Shown: positions 18,321 to 26,705 of the stretch, piece by piece
Position numbering within the stretch: position 1 is the stretch's first letter
Layout of the letters: each line of letters opens with the position of its first letter
Assembly (NCBI GenBank): GCA_902784865.1
Contig: CACZWL010000001.1
Location: 62,001 to 126,000 of the forward strand
Origin: an uncultured Bacteroidota bacterium
GTDB lineage: Bacteria; Bacteroidota; Bacteroidia; Bacteroidales; P3
Direction of reading: 5' to 3'
DNA length: 64,000 bases
Notes under the pieces: model-generated
The model's database searches: none
The model's input: the letters and a program-made list of their open reading frames with translations, nothing else
Told to the model about the DNA's origin: nothing
Program-made: the position numbers and the translations under genes

Positions 18321-20257
18321 TTTACAAGCTTTTCAATATCGATGGACAAGCCCGCGGCGAAGGTGCGTCCGGGGGTGGCGGGCGAGTTGCTGTAGTAGTA
18401 TTCCGGTCGGTAGTCGAAGAGGTTGTCGATGGTGGCGGTGAGGGTGATGCCGCGTTTGAACCGGTGGCAGAGGGTGAGACGCCAAAGAGTGTAGCCGGGA
18501 TAGGTACGCTCTTCGACCTGCGAGGGGTCGGAGAGCGAGGCGTACTCGTCGCAGGTGACGGCCGAGAGCAGGCGTCCGTTGAGGGCGAGGGTGCTCTCGC
18601 CCCAACGCCAGGAGCGGCGGTAGTCGAGGCGCAGGGTGGCCGTGTTGGGGCGGGTGGTGGAGGAACGCATGCCATCCTCGTCGAGGCTCTCGTGCGTGTA
18701 TATATAAGATAGCCGTGCGCCAAGACCACAGTCCCAGCGTGCCGCAAGCGAGAGGTCGGCGCCGGCGATGCTGACGGGAGCCATGTTGGTGTAGACCATA
18801 CCGCCAAGGGCCTGGTTCCAGAGGGTGGTGATGCGGTTCTGCACGTGGTTGTAGAAACCCATCACTGTGGCGCTGTACTGTCCTTTCGACCACTCGGCCG
18901 AGAGGTTGAGGTTGTCGCTCACCTCGGGGCGCAGGTTGGGGTTGCCGTAGATCCAGAAGATGCTGGCCATGTCGAACCGCATGTACATCTCCTTGAGCGT
19001 GGGGGCGCGGAAGCCGTTGGCATAGCCTGCACGGAGGGTTACCTGCGGCAGTTTGTACATGAAGTTCAGTTTCGGAGCCAGATGGCTGGCGGCGGCTTCG
19101 GAATAGTAGTCGTAGCGCAGGGCGGCCACGAGGCTCATTCGCGATGTTATCTCCCAGTCCCACTGGGCAAAGGCGTCGGCGGTATACTGCGTGTGACTTC
19201 CGCCGTCATCAAACTGGTAGGTCATGAGGTAGTCGCGCATCAGGTCGCCACCGACGGTGAGGGTGCCCACTTGGGAAAAGGCGAGGTTGTAGAGGGAGCG
19301 CAGGGTGTGCTGCACATTGCTGTAGTCGCGCACATCCAGATGGCTGGCGAGGGTGTAGTCGCTTTTGTCGTATTGGTCGAAGGCGTAGCTGACCATCAGG
19401 TCGCTACGGTCGCCGAAGCGGTAGTCGGCCTTGAGGCCGCCGGCGAAGTCGCGGTAGCGGTCGTAGGCTACACTGGAACTTTCGCGCTCGCGGAAGAAGT
19501 AGCCGGCGCGGGCGGTGAGCTTCAGGCGGTCGCTGGCGCGGAAGATGAGGCGCTCCTTGGCGCTGACGGTGCGGCTGGCGTAGATGTTCATCATGTCGCT
19601 CGAGTCGGAGAGGTGGATGGCGTCGGCGTGGGTGAGCTGCAGGTTGGTGAGGCTGTTCATCCGGCCGGCGTTGAAGGAGAGGGAGGCGGTGTGGCGGCGG
19701 TCGCCGAAGGAGCCCCAGCGGGTGCCGAGGTTGAGGGTCCAGGGCTCGGTGCTGGTGCGCGAGATGAGGTTCACCACCCCTCCCACGGCATTGGAGCCAT
19801 AGAGCGACGAGGCAGCCCCCTTGACGATTTCGATGCGCCCCACGCCGTCGAGCCCCAGACGCGAGTAGTCGACGTTGTCGAGGGTCTCGCCCGCCAGCCG
19901 CTCGCCATCGACGAGGAAGAGGACCGAGTTGCCCCCGAAGCCCTGCATGTTGAGGTTCACCTGCTGGTTCATCGAATAGGTGAACTCGATGCCGGGGAGC
20001 TCCACTTCGAGCAGGTCCTGGATGGTGGTGGCGTCGGCGGTCTGCATGTCGTGTTCGGTGATGACGCGCGTCACCACCGGCACATCCATGATGAGCTTCG
20101 GGGTGCGTGTGGCGGTGATGACCACCATGTCGAGCAGTCGGGGGTCGATGCGGATGGAGTCGGGGTGGAGTTCGGTCTGCGCCGAGGCCATGGTGGCGGC
20201 AAGCAGGGAAACCAGCAATGCCATCCTCCGGCCGACGGCTGATAATTTGGATTTCAT
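18317..20257 (-). CDS. hmuR: HmuR, TonB-dependent haem/haemoprotein receptor
   Basis: A 646-residue outer-membrane receptor that imports haem using TonB energy. Signal peptide MKSKLSAVGRRMALLVSLLA; a TonB-box-like VVITATRT near residue 45; the plug domain (IQDLLEVELPGIEF, VDGERLAGETLDNVDYSRLG, ASSLYGSNAVGGVVNLISR); and a 22-strand barrel ending in IDIEKLVK. GFRAPTLKEMY and GNPNLRPE match the FRAP and NPNL boxes characteristic of haem receptors. The ATG at 20257 is chosen because it overlaps the hmuY stop by 4 nt and opens the signal peptide; the longer frame is arginine-rich shadow. Confidence 0.92.
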   Translation of the reverse strand: MKSKLSAVGRRMALLVSLLAATMASAQTELHPDSIRIDPRLLDMVVITATRTPKLIMDVPVVTRVITEHDMQTADATTIQDLLEVELPGIEFTYSMNQQVNLNMQGFGGNSVLFLVDGERLAGETLDNVDYSRLGLDGVGRIEIVKGAASSLYGSNAVGGVVNLISRTSTEPWTLNLGTRWGSFGDRRHTASLSFNAGRMNSLTNLQLTHADAIHLSDSSDMMNIYASRTVSAKERLIFRASDRLKLTARAGYFFRERESSSVAYDRYRDFAGGLKADYRFGDRSDLMVSYAFDQYDKSDYTLASHLDVRDYSNVQHTLRSLYNLAFSQVGTLTVGGDLMRDYLMTYQFDDGGSHTQYTADAFAQWDWEITSRMSLVAALRYDYYSEAAASHLAPKLNFMYKLPQVTLRAGYANGFRAPTLKEMYMRFDMASIFWIYGNPNLRPEVSDNLNLSAEWSKGQYSATVMGFYNHVQNRITTLWNQALGGMVYTNMAPVSIAGADLSLAARWDCGLGARLSYIYTHESLDEDGMRSSTTRPNTATLRLDYRRSWRWGESTLALNGRLLSAVTCDEYASLSDPSQVEERTYPGYTLWRLTLCHRFKRGITLTATIDNLFDYRPEYYYSNSPATPGRTFAAGLSIDIEKLVK

Positions 20258-20886
20258 AAAGGATAGCGGTAGCGGATGGTTACATAGCCTTTGACGGCGG
20301 CTTCGTTGGCATAGCCGGTGAACTGGAGGGCGGCGCACGAGCCGTCGGCCAGGCGGAGGAGGTAGACGTCGCCCGAGAGGGTGTAGATGGGCGGCATCTC
20401 GGCGGTGTTCACATCGAGCCAGCGCGAAAGTACGGGGTTGACCTTCGAGGGTGCGTAGCCGAGGTAGCCCTCCATCATGGTGGACATGTCGATGACCACC
20501 TGCGAGTCCGCATCGGCCGTGAAGGCCAGGCCTGCGGTGTCGGGCAGCGAAGTAAGCTCACCGACATACTTGGCCGCCACCACAGTGGCGGCGCCGCTCC
20601 GGGTCTTCACATCGTAGCGGTGCAGCGCCAGGTCCCAGGCGTGGGGCTCCGGCTGGCCGAGGGGGATGGAGGCGGTGTCGGTGGAGCGGGTGTGCAGGTC
20701 GAGGTATGTCCAGCGGGTGTAGCTGCGGGCGTCTATATATATGGTGCCGCCGCGACCGTCGGCATCGCGCTCGATGAAGCCCATAGGCGAACCCTTGGCG
20801 GGCTCGTCGTAGAGCCCGCCGAAGAGTCCGTCGCAACTTGCCAGCGCCAGCAGAGCCGGCAGGAGCATGAGGGGTTTGAGGTTCAC
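20254..20886 (-). CDS. hmuY: HmuY-family haem-binding lipoprotein
   Basis: A 210-residue lipoprotein (MNLKPLMLLPALLALASC, lipobox cysteine about residue 18). The body fits the HmuY family: a beta-rich fold with TRWTYLDLHTRS, AWDLALHRYDVKTRSG and the C-terminal AALQFTGYANEAAVKGYVTI. HmuY proteins are surface haemophores that hand haem to HmuR; which residues would ligate haem here cannot be decided without alignment, and ligands differ among species. It sits 10 bp after the calycin-like lipoprotein and overlaps hmuR by 4 nt. Confidence 0.88.
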   Translation of the reverse strand: MNLKPLMLLPALLALASCDGLFGGLYDEPAKGSPMGFIERDADGRGGTIYIDARSYTRWTYLDLHTRSTDTASIPLGQPEPHAWDLALHRYDVKTRSGAATVVAAKYVGELTSLPDTAGLAFTADADSQVVIDMSTMMEGYLGYAPSKVNPVLSRWLDVNTAEMPPIYTLSGDVYLLRLADGSCAALQFTGYANEAAVKGYVTIRYRYPL

Positions 20887-20896
20887 CGCTGTGGAC

Positions 20897-21337
20897 TTAT
20901 TTTCCGGTGAAGGTGAGGTTGATAGCCATGGGCATGGAGCCCGGGGTGACGTCGCAGGTGAAGTTGAGTTTGCTGTCCTTCACGGTGCCGTTTAGCGAGC
21001 CCGCATAGGCCACGGTGCCCACGGTGACGGAGAACTCACCCTTCTTGAGGGTGTAGTTGCTGCCGTCTTTGTCCACGCTGACGCCGTCGACGGTGAGCTC
21101 GGGCATAGCCATGTGGCCTTCGCCGAAGGCGGGAAGTGTGAGTTTCACGGCGTCGTCGCCGTCGGCTTTGACCACAACCGTGGCGTCGAATGAGCCCATG
21201 GTGGCTCCGCTGACGGCCATGTCGATGGTACCTTTATAGGTGCCTTCGACGTCTTTGGCATAGTCCTTGCCACACGATACGGCGGCAATTGAAAGGGTGG
21301 CCACAAGGGCCATCATCATAATTTTGGCTTTTTTCAT
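20897..21337 (-). CDS. Calycin-like lipoprotein heading the hmu operon
   Basis: A 146-residue lipoprotein (MKKAKIMMMALVATLSIAAV, then SCGKD with the lipobox cysteine). The mature part has repeating beta strands (GTYKGTIDMAVSG, DGDDAVKLTLPAFG, SKLNFTCDVTPGSMPMAINL) of the calycin-like type often found next to hmuY in Bacteroides. It is the first gene of the hmu operon, so a small-hydrophobic-ligand or haem-related role is inferred. The methionine at 21337 is chosen over 21409 because the latter falls in the promoter box. Confidence 0.75.
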   Translation of the reverse strand: MKKAKIMMMALVATLSIAAVSCGKDYAKDVEGTYKGTIDMAVSGATMGSFDATVVVKADGDDAVKLTLPAFGEGHMAMPELTVDGVSVDKDGSNYTLKKGEFSVTVGTVAYAGSLNGTVKDSKLNFTCDVTPGSMPMAINLTFTGK

Positions 21338-21408
21338 CAGTGTGTTTGTGTGTTTGTGGTTTGACAATGAGTTGTTTAGCGATGATGCTGCAGTCATCCG
21401 TCGCACCA

Positions 21409-21416
21409 CAAAATTA
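21409..21416 (-). promoter_or_regulatory. Putative -7 box (TAATTTTG) of the hmu operon
   Basis: TAATTTTG on the minus strand lies about 70 bp upstream of the calycin-like gene, the first of seven tightly spaced genes. No Fur-type palindrome was recognised around it. Confidence 0.5.
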
Positions 21417-21506
21417 CAATCACTTATCGAATTGCCGCTTCACCACTATTGGTGATTTCGATTTTTTGCCCTTCATTTTGGCAAAAAAACACCCTGCTGC
21501 CAGGTA

Positions 21507-21551
21507 CGCAACAGGGTGATTGTTAGTACTCTCTAGGTATCAACTCTTACT
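21507..21551 (+). repeat. 45-bp dispersed repeat, copy 2
   Basis: It differs from 12519-12563 at 2 of 45 positions. It sits between the hmu promoter region and the 3' end of sppA. Downstream sequence continues similar for about 15 bp (CTTACC). Confidence 0.8.
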
Positions 21552-21585
21552 CTTCTCTTACCCCCCAAGGCCGATGCCAGATCCC

Positions 21586-23412
21586 TCACTCGGCCACCGT
21601 CACGAAGGGGATGCGGGCCTGCAGTCCTTCGCTTTCGGCCACGTAGAGGAGGTCCTGCTCGAGGCGCGAGAGGGGCTGGAGGTGCCGCTTGGCGGTGCGC
21701 CAGCGGAGGGCGAGGCGCCCTTTGGCAAGGAGGTTCAGGTCGTCGTCCACCTGCTCGCCCAGCAACTCGCTGATCTGGGTCCAAGTGTCTTTCTCTTTGG
21801 GGAATTCTTTGATGCTATAGTCCTTGATGCCGGCCTTCTCGGCAGCGATGGAGAGGGCGAGGTCGAGGCCGCCGAGGGTGTCCACCAGACCGATGCCCTT
21901 GGCGTCGGCGCCCGTCCACACGCGCCCGCGCGCGATACTATGTATTTGCTCATACGTCTTGCCGCGCCCCTCGGCCACGCGCCCCACGAAAACCTTGTAG
22001 AAGTCCTCCACGTTGCGCTCCATCATGGCCATCGCCGTGGGGGAGAGGGGTCGCAGGATGGTAAGCCCGTTGGCGTTGCGGTTGGTGCTGACGGTGTCGG
22101 TGTTCAGACCCAGTTTCTGGCGCATCAGTTTGCCCACGTTGGGCAGCGTGGCGAAGACACCGATGGAGCCGGTGACGGTGGTGGGCTGGGCCACGATGCA
22201 GTGGGCCATGCACGACATCTCGTAGCCCGCCGAGGCGGCGAGGTCGCCCATGGAGACGATGACGGGTTTTTTCTCTCGCGCCTGCATGACGGCGTGGGTC
22301 ATGCTCTCGCTGGCCGTGGCGGAGCCGCCGGGGGAGTTGACGCGCAACACGATGGCTTTTACCGACTTGTCTTCCGTTGCCTGACGCAGGGCGCGCACAA
22401 TGTCGTCGCCGTAGACGGCGGTGTTCATACTGCGCGAGGTGCCGTCCACCACATTGCCTTCGGCATAGATGAGGGCGATACGGTCTTTGATTTTTGATTT
22501 TTGATTTTTGATTTCTGATTTTTGAGTGGCGGCGTACTGGTCGAGCGGTAGCAGGTGCTTGCCGGCATACTGGTTTTTGAGCACGCCGCGGACGTCCTCT
22601 TCGAAGCAGAGCGCGTCGACGAGGCCGCTGCGCTTGGCGTCGTCGGCGAGGTAGCCGCTGAGGTTGTCCGCAATCTGGTTGAGTTTGGCCACCTCAAGGG
22701 TGCGGCTGGCGGCGATGGCCTCGGTGGCAGTGCGCCAGATGCTTGATATATAGGTGCGTATCTGCTCGCGGTTGGCGGCCGACATGTGGTTGAGGGTGTA
22801 CACCTCGCCGGCACTCTTGTAGGCGCAACTCTCCGGGCGGATAAGCTGCATCTCGACGCCCAGCTTGTCCAGCAGGTCTTTGTAGTACATCACCTCGGCG
22901 CCCATGCCGCGGAAGTCGACCATGCCGGCGGGATGCAGGCAGAGGCGGTCGGCGAGCGAGGCCACGTAGTAGCCCCCTTGGGAGTAGCCAGTGGCGTAGG
23001 CGACGACGGGCTTGCCGCTGTCGCGGAAGTGCTGGAGGGCATCGCGCAGCTCGGTGAGCGAGCCCCACGAGAGGGTGCTGGCGCCAGCGTCTTTGAGGTA
23101 GATGCCGCTGATACGGTCGTCGGTGGCGGCGGCGCGGATGGCGCTGGTGGCGTCCACCAGACCCGTGCTTTTGCCCTCGCCCAGGCTCATCATCAGGCCC
23201 GTGGGCGTACGGTCACCGCTGATGCGGCTGAGGTCGACGGTCAGAAACGAACTCGAGCGCACCACCGCGGTGTCGGCACTGCTCATGCTGCCCAGCGAGG
23301 CCACCATGGCTATCATGATGATAAAGAAAAGGATGCCGCTGATGACGGACACTATCACCACGCCCAGCGCCGAGGCCAGCATGGTCATACCAAAGGAGAG
23401 GGGCTTTTTCAT
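21586..23412 (-). CDS. sppA: Signal peptide peptidase SppA, long (67-kDa) type
   Basis: A 608-residue membrane-anchored serine protease that degrades cleaved signal peptides. N-terminal anchor at about residues 7-38 (SALGVVIVSVISGILFFIIM). Two tandem peptidase-S49 repeats: the first supplies the lysine (ESCAYKSAGEVYTLN), the second the serine (MGDLAASAGYEMS), the Ser-Lys dyad arrangement of the E. coli 67-kDa enzyme. VNSPGGSATASE is also conserved. Between the repeats, about residue 300, lies QKSEIKNQKSKIKD, encoded by a heptamer string. It is downstream of fba, separated by a repeat-made hairpin. Confidence 0.92.
   Translation of the reverse strand: MKKPLSFGMTMLASALGVVIVSVISGILFFIIMIAMVASLGSMSSADTAVVRSSSFLTVDLSRISGDRTPTGLMMSLGEGKSTGLVDATSAIRAAATDDRISGIYLKDAGASTLSWGSLTELRDALQHFRDSGKPVVAYATGYSQGGYYVASLADRLCLHPAGMVDFRGMGAEVMYYKDLLDKLGVEMQLIRPESCAYKSAGEVYTLNHMSAANREQIRTYISSIWRTATEAIAASRTLEVAKLNQIADNLSGYLADDAKRSGLVDALCFEEDVRGVLKNQYAGKHLLPLDQYAATQKSEIKNQKSKIKDRIALIYAEGNVVDGTSRSMNTAVYGDDIVRALRQATEDKSVKAIVLRVNSPGGSATASESMTHAVMQAREKKPVIVSMGDLAASAGYEMSCMAHCIVAQPTTVTGSIGVFATLPNVGKLMRQKLGLNTDTVSTNRNANGLTILRPLSPTAMAMMERNVEDFYKVFVGRVAEGRGKTYEQIHSIARGRVWTGADAKGIGLVDTLGGLDLALSIAAEKAGIKDYSIKEFPKEKDTWTQISELLGEQVDDDLNLLAKGRLALRWRTAKRHLQPLSRLEQDLLYVAESEGLQARIPFVTVAE
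22486..22527 (-). repeat. In-frame AAAATCA heptamer string inside sppA
   Basis: About five tandem units near AAAATCA on the coding strand. Because 7 is not a multiple of 3 the peptide repeats every 7 residues (QKSEIKN, QKSKIKD). It lies between the two S49 domains. Confidence 0.75.
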
Positions 23413-23413
23413 G

Positions 23414-23518
23414 ATTGGGGATTAGGGATTAGGGATTAGGAATTATGAATTAGGGATTGGAGATTAGGAATTGCTATACGAATCTTCTAGATGGTAATTC
23501 CTGATCTCCAATCCCTAA
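23414..23518. repeat. ATTAGGG heptamers forming a 23-bp-arm hairpin
   Basis: Tandem ATTAGGG/ATTAGGA words run from 23414 to 23472. An inverted copy at 23496-23518 pairs with 23450-23472 at 22 of 23 positions around a 23-nt loop. It occupies the fba-sppA gap. There is no T tract, so terminator function is doubtful; it could shield or separate the two messages. Confidence 0.7.
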
Positions 23519-23530
23519 TGCCTGAATGTA

Positions 23531-24529
23531 TCAGAGCTTGTCGTTGGAACCCAGCACGTTCACAATCTTGTGCACGTACATCTTCTTCATGCTCTCGCGT
23601 GCAGGCTTCAGGTACTGGCGCGGGTCGAAGTGGTCGGGGTGCTCGGCCATGTGCTTGCGGATGGCGGCGGTCATCGCCAGGCGGCTGTCGCTGTCGATGT
23701 TGATCTTGCACACGGCGCTCTTGGCGGCCTTGCGCAGCTGCTCCTCGGGGATACCCACGGCGGCCTTCAGGGCGCCACCGTTGGCGTTGATGGTGTCCAC
23801 CTCGTCCTGCGGCACCGAACTCGAACCGTGCAGCACGATGGGGAAGCCGGGCAGCTTCTGCTCGATGGCCTCAAGCACGTCGAAGGCCAGGGGAGGGGGC
23901 ACCAGGCGGCCCGTCTGCGGGTCGACGGTGCACTGCTCGGGTTTGAACTTGTAGGCGCCGTGGCTGGTGCCGATGCTGATGGCCAGCGAGTCGCAGCCCG
24001 TGCGGGTGGCGAAGTCGATGACCTCCTCGGGCTTCGTGTAGTGGCTCACCTCCGAGGCGACCTCGTCCTCGACGCCGGCCAGCACGCCGAGTTCGCACTC
24101 GACGGTGACGTCGTGGGCGTGGGCATATTCCACCACCTGGCGCGAGATGCGTATGTTCTCTTCGTAGGGCAGGGCGCTGCCGTCGTACATCACGCTGGAG
24201 AAGCCACTGTCGATGCAGCTCTTGCAGGTCTCGAAGCTGTCGCCGTGGTCGAGGTGGAGGACGATCTGGGGGTTGGGGCAGCCGAGCTCCTTGGCGTACT
24301 CGACGGCGCCTTCGGCCATGTAGCGCAGCAGGGTGGCGTTGGCGTAGTCGCGGGCGCCCTTGCTGACCTGCAGGATGACCGGGCTCTTGGTCTCGACGGC
24401 GGCCTGGATGATGGCCTGCATCTGTTCCATGTTGTTGAAGTTGAAGGCGGGGATGGCATAGCCGCCGTTGACTGCTTTCTTGAACATCTCGCGGGTGTTC
24501 ACAAGTCCTATCTTCTTGTAGTCTACCAT
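23531..24529 (-). CDS. fba: Class II fructose-bisphosphate aldolase
   Basis: A 332-residue zinc-dependent aldolase interconverting fructose-1,6-bisphosphate with glyceraldehyde-3-phosphate and dihydroxyacetone phosphate. Metal and catalytic motifs are intact: IVLHLDHGDSFETC (zinc histidine and catalytic aspartate), the YDGSALPYEEN loop, ELGVLAGVEDEV, ISIGTSHGAYKF and FPIVLHGSSSVP. The methionine at 24529 (MVDYKKIGLVN) follows a canonical promoter by about 35 bp; the longer frame to 24574 would start inside the promoter. Confidence 0.95.
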   Translation of the reverse strand: MVDYKKIGLVNTREMFKKAVNGGYAIPAFNFNNMEQMQAIIQAAVETKSPVILQVSKGARDYANATLLRYMAEGAVEYAKELGCPNPQIVLHLDHGDSFETCKSCIDSGFSSVMYDGSALPYEENIRISRQVVEYAHAHDVTVECELGVLAGVEDEVASEVSHYTKPEEVIDFATRTGCDSLAISIGTSHGAYKFKPEQCTVDPQTGRLVPPPLAFDVLEAIEQKLPGFPIVLHGSSSVPQDEVDTINANGGALKAAVGIPEEQLRKAAKSAVCKINIDSDSRLAMTAAIRKHMAEHPDHFDPRQYLKPARESMKKMYVHKIVNVLGSNDKL

Positions 24530-24563
24530 GATGTTTGTTTTTATTGTATTCGGTTTGAAAGTG

Positions 24564-24595
24564 CAAAAGTACACATTATATTTGACGTGGCCAAA
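24564..24595 (-). promoter_or_regulatory. Canonical Bacteroidota promoter of fba
   Basis: On the minus strand: TTTG (24595-24592), a 20-nt spacer, then TACTTTTG (24571-24564). Both boxes and the spacing fit the -33/-7 consensus. It begins just after the ispE stop codon, so fba can be transcribed independently. Confidence 0.8.
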
Positions 24596-24599
24596 TTTT

Positions 24600-25385
24600 T
24601 TATTTCGGGAAGATGCCGTAGACGGCGGCGCCGCTGCCGGTCATGCTGGCGTAGAGGGCGCCGCTGCGGTACATGTCCTCCTTCAGTGCGGCGATGGCGG
24701 GGTGGGAGGGGAAGACCGAGGCCTCGAAGTCGTTGACAATGAGGTGGCGCCATTCTTCTATTGGCTGGCGGATAGCCTCGAGCAGATTTGGGCGCTGTGT
24801 CCCGAAGAGGTCTTGGTTCAGGCCGGCATAGGCTTCTTTGGTCGAGATGTGTTCCCCTTTGGGGATGCCGATGACGATGCGATAGCCTTTGAAGTCTAGT
24901 CCGGGGCATTTTTTGAGTTGGTCGCCGATACCAGTGGCGTAGGCGGCGCGGTCGTATAGAAAGAAGGCGCAGTCGGCACCCAGCCGTGCCGCACGCTCGT
25001 GTAGCATGGGGCGGGGAAGTTTCAGGTATCGCGCATTGAGCAGCTGTAGTGTGAAGGCGGCGTCGCTGCTGCCTCCGCCGAGGCCTGCACCGAAGGGGAT
25101 CTCTTTCTTGAGGCGGATGGTGACGGGCGGCACACCGAATTCGTCGTGCAGCAGGTGCCACGCTTTCATGCAGAGGTTGTCTTCGGGCGCGTTGTCGAGG
25201 GCGATGCCGTCTTGTATCATTCGGGGAGTATCACTCTCGTGGATGATCAGTGTGTCCTTTAGGGTGCGCACGGGCACAAAGATGGTCTCTATGTCGTGGT
25301 AGCCATCAGGGCGGCGACCGACCACATGGAGGCCAAGGTTAATCTTGCAGTAGGGGCGTACTTTCTGATAAAGTGATCTTTTCAT
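24600..25385 (-). CDS. ispE: 4-diphosphocytidyl-2-C-methyl-D-erythritol kinase
   Basis: A 261-residue GHMP kinase of the non-mevalonate isoprenoid pathway, phosphorylating CDP-ME at the 2-hydroxyl. It shows the N-terminal KINLGLHVVGRRPDGYHDIE, the ATP-binding loop IPFGAGLGGGSSDAAF and the C-terminal YASMTGSGAAVYGIF. The ATG at 25385 lies 47 nt inside the end of phoH; no later start leaves the conserved N-terminus intact, so the overlap appears real. Confidence 0.93.
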   Translation of the reverse strand: MKRSLYQKVRPYCKINLGLHVVGRRPDGYHDIETIFVPVRTLKDTLIIHESDTPRMIQDGIALDNAPEDNLCMKAWHLLHDEFGVPPVTIRLKKEIPFGAGLGGGSSDAAFTLQLLNARYLKLPRPMLHERAARLGADCAFFLYDRAAYATGIGDQLKKCPGLDFKGYRIVIGIPKGEHISTKEAYAGLNQDLFGTQRPNLLEAIRQPIEEWRHLIVNDFEASVFPSHPAIAALKEDMYRSGALYASMTGSGAAVYGIFPK

Positions 25386-26319
25386 AGGCGCGGATGATGT
25401 CGGTGACGAGACGGTGGCGGATGACGTCGCTGTGGTTCAGCTCGATGATGTCGATACCCTTGACGTCTTTCAGTATCTGCGTGGCCTGCAGCAGGCCGCT
25501 CTGCTGGTGCCGCGGCAGGTCCACCTGCGTCAGGTCGCCGGTGATGACGAACTTGGCGTTGCGGCCCATGCGGGTGAGGAACATCTTCAGCTGCGCCGAG
25601 GTGGCGTTCTGTGCCTCGTCGAGGATGACGAAGGCATTGTCCAGCGTGCGGCCGCGCATGAAAGCCAGCGGGGCGATTTCGATGGTGTTGTCCTCCCAGT
25701 AGGAGAGGAGTTTCTGCTGCGGTATCATATCGCGCAGGGCGTCGTAGAGGGGCTGCAGGTAGGGGTCCAGCTTGTCGCGCAGGTCGCCCGGCAGGAAGCC
25801 CAGGTTCTCGCCCGCCTCGACGGCGGGGCGCGTCAGTATGATGCGCCGTATCTCCTTGTTTTTCAGCGCTCGCACGGCAAGAGCCACGGCGGTGTAGGTC
25901 TTGCCCGTGCCGGCGGGGCCGATGGCGAAGACCATGTCGTTCTCGTGTACGGCCTTGACGAGGCGCTGCTGGTTGGGGGTGCGCGCCTTGATGAGCAGGC
26001 CGTTGCGCCCGTGCACCAGGATCTCGTCGCTCACCTCCGCCTCGGGGCTGCTCGCGCCGCTCTCCATGATGCCCATCACGGCGTTCTCGGTCAACCGGCC
26101 GAACTTTTCGTAGTAGGTCATCATAGCCTGCAGCTTGCCCTCAAACCACGCGATGTCCTCTTCCGACCCGATGGCCTTCAGCATCTCGCCGCGGACGATG
26201 AGTTTGAGCTTGGGAAACAGCAGCCGCACGAAATCGAGCATGCGGTCGTTTGTGCCCCAAAAACGCGCATAATCAATCTCTTCCAGCGAAAAAAGCTTCT
26301 CTATCGATTGTTCATTCAT
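25339..26319 (-). CDS. phoH: PhoH-like ATPase
   Basis: A 326-residue P-loop NTPase of the PhoH/YbeZ family, linked to RNA metabolism and ribosome-associated functions. Walker A is AIGPAGTGKTYTAVALAV, followed by RIILTRPAVEAGENLGFLPG and the Walker B region AFVILDEAQNATSAQLKMFL, with GDLTQVDLP as sensor. The methionine at 26319 is used because a -7 box ends 4 nt upstream and the longer frame crosses it. ybeY-type genes that usually neighbour phoH are not seen. Confidence 0.93.
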   Translation of the reverse strand: MNEQSIEKLFSLEEIDYARFWGTNDRMLDFVRLLFPKLKLIVRGEMLKAIGSEEDIAWFEGKLQAMMTYYEKFGRLTENAVMGIMESGASSPEAEVSDEILVHGRNGLLIKARTPNQQRLVKAVHENDMVFAIGPAGTGKTYTAVALAVRALKNKEIRRIILTRPAVEAGENLGFLPGDLRDKLDPYLQPLYDALRDMIPQQKLLSYWEDNTIEIAPLAFMRGRTLDNAFVILDEAQNATSAQLKMFLTRMGRNAKFVITGDLTQVDLPRHQQSGLLQATQILKDVKGIDIIELNHSDVIRHRLVTDIIRAYEKITLSESTPLLQD

Positions 26320-26323
26320 GCTG

Positions 26324-26331
26324 CAAAGGTA
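26324..26331 (-). promoter_or_regulatory. -7 box (TACCTTTG) directly before phoH
   Basis: TACCTTTG on the minus strand is followed by CAGC and then ATG, as at tex. A leaderless or near-leaderless mRNA is implied. Confidence 0.6.
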
Positions 26332-26369
26332 CGAAAGTTTTTTCAAACATCATTCTTCATTTACGACTC

Positions 26370-26604
26370 ACCACCCTCCTGACACCTGGGATACACCCAG
26401 AATACACCTAGGAAACACCTACAATCCTATAAGATTGGTATAGGGTTGGTATAGAGTTGGTATAGCTTTTCTGCCCGTAATTGCAATGAAAATCAGTTTG
26501 TTATGTGAACTGTATATGGGAGCAACTTTATACCAGCCTCGCAACGCATTGCGCCACAGCCACTTACAGAGCCTTTGTCTCCCACTGTTCCGTTTGCAAA
26601 GATA
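26370..26604 (-). other. Gene-free region with GGTATAG 11-mers and an orphan -7 box
   Basis: Between divergent phoH and the helicase gene. At 26433-26467 three units of GGTATAGGGTT/GGTATAGAGTT follow one another. Minus-strand TATCTTTG at 26604-26597 is a good -7 box but points into this gene-free stretch, ending only at phoH, which has its own promoter. A short unassigned RNA is possible. A 72-codon minus-strand frame here lacks family resemblance and is not called. Confidence 0.35.
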
Positions 26605-26705
26605 CGAAAAAAAATTGGATAAAAAAGGCAAAAGCACGAAAAAAAATCACAAAGCAGAGCGGTTTGCAAAATAAAATCGCGCGTGCGCCGTTATATGACA
26701 AGAAA

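Noticed and set aside
26419-26637. 72-codon minus-strand frame upstream of phoH
   Set aside because: It includes the GGTATAG repeats and the orphan -7 box, and its sequence matches no family I recognise.
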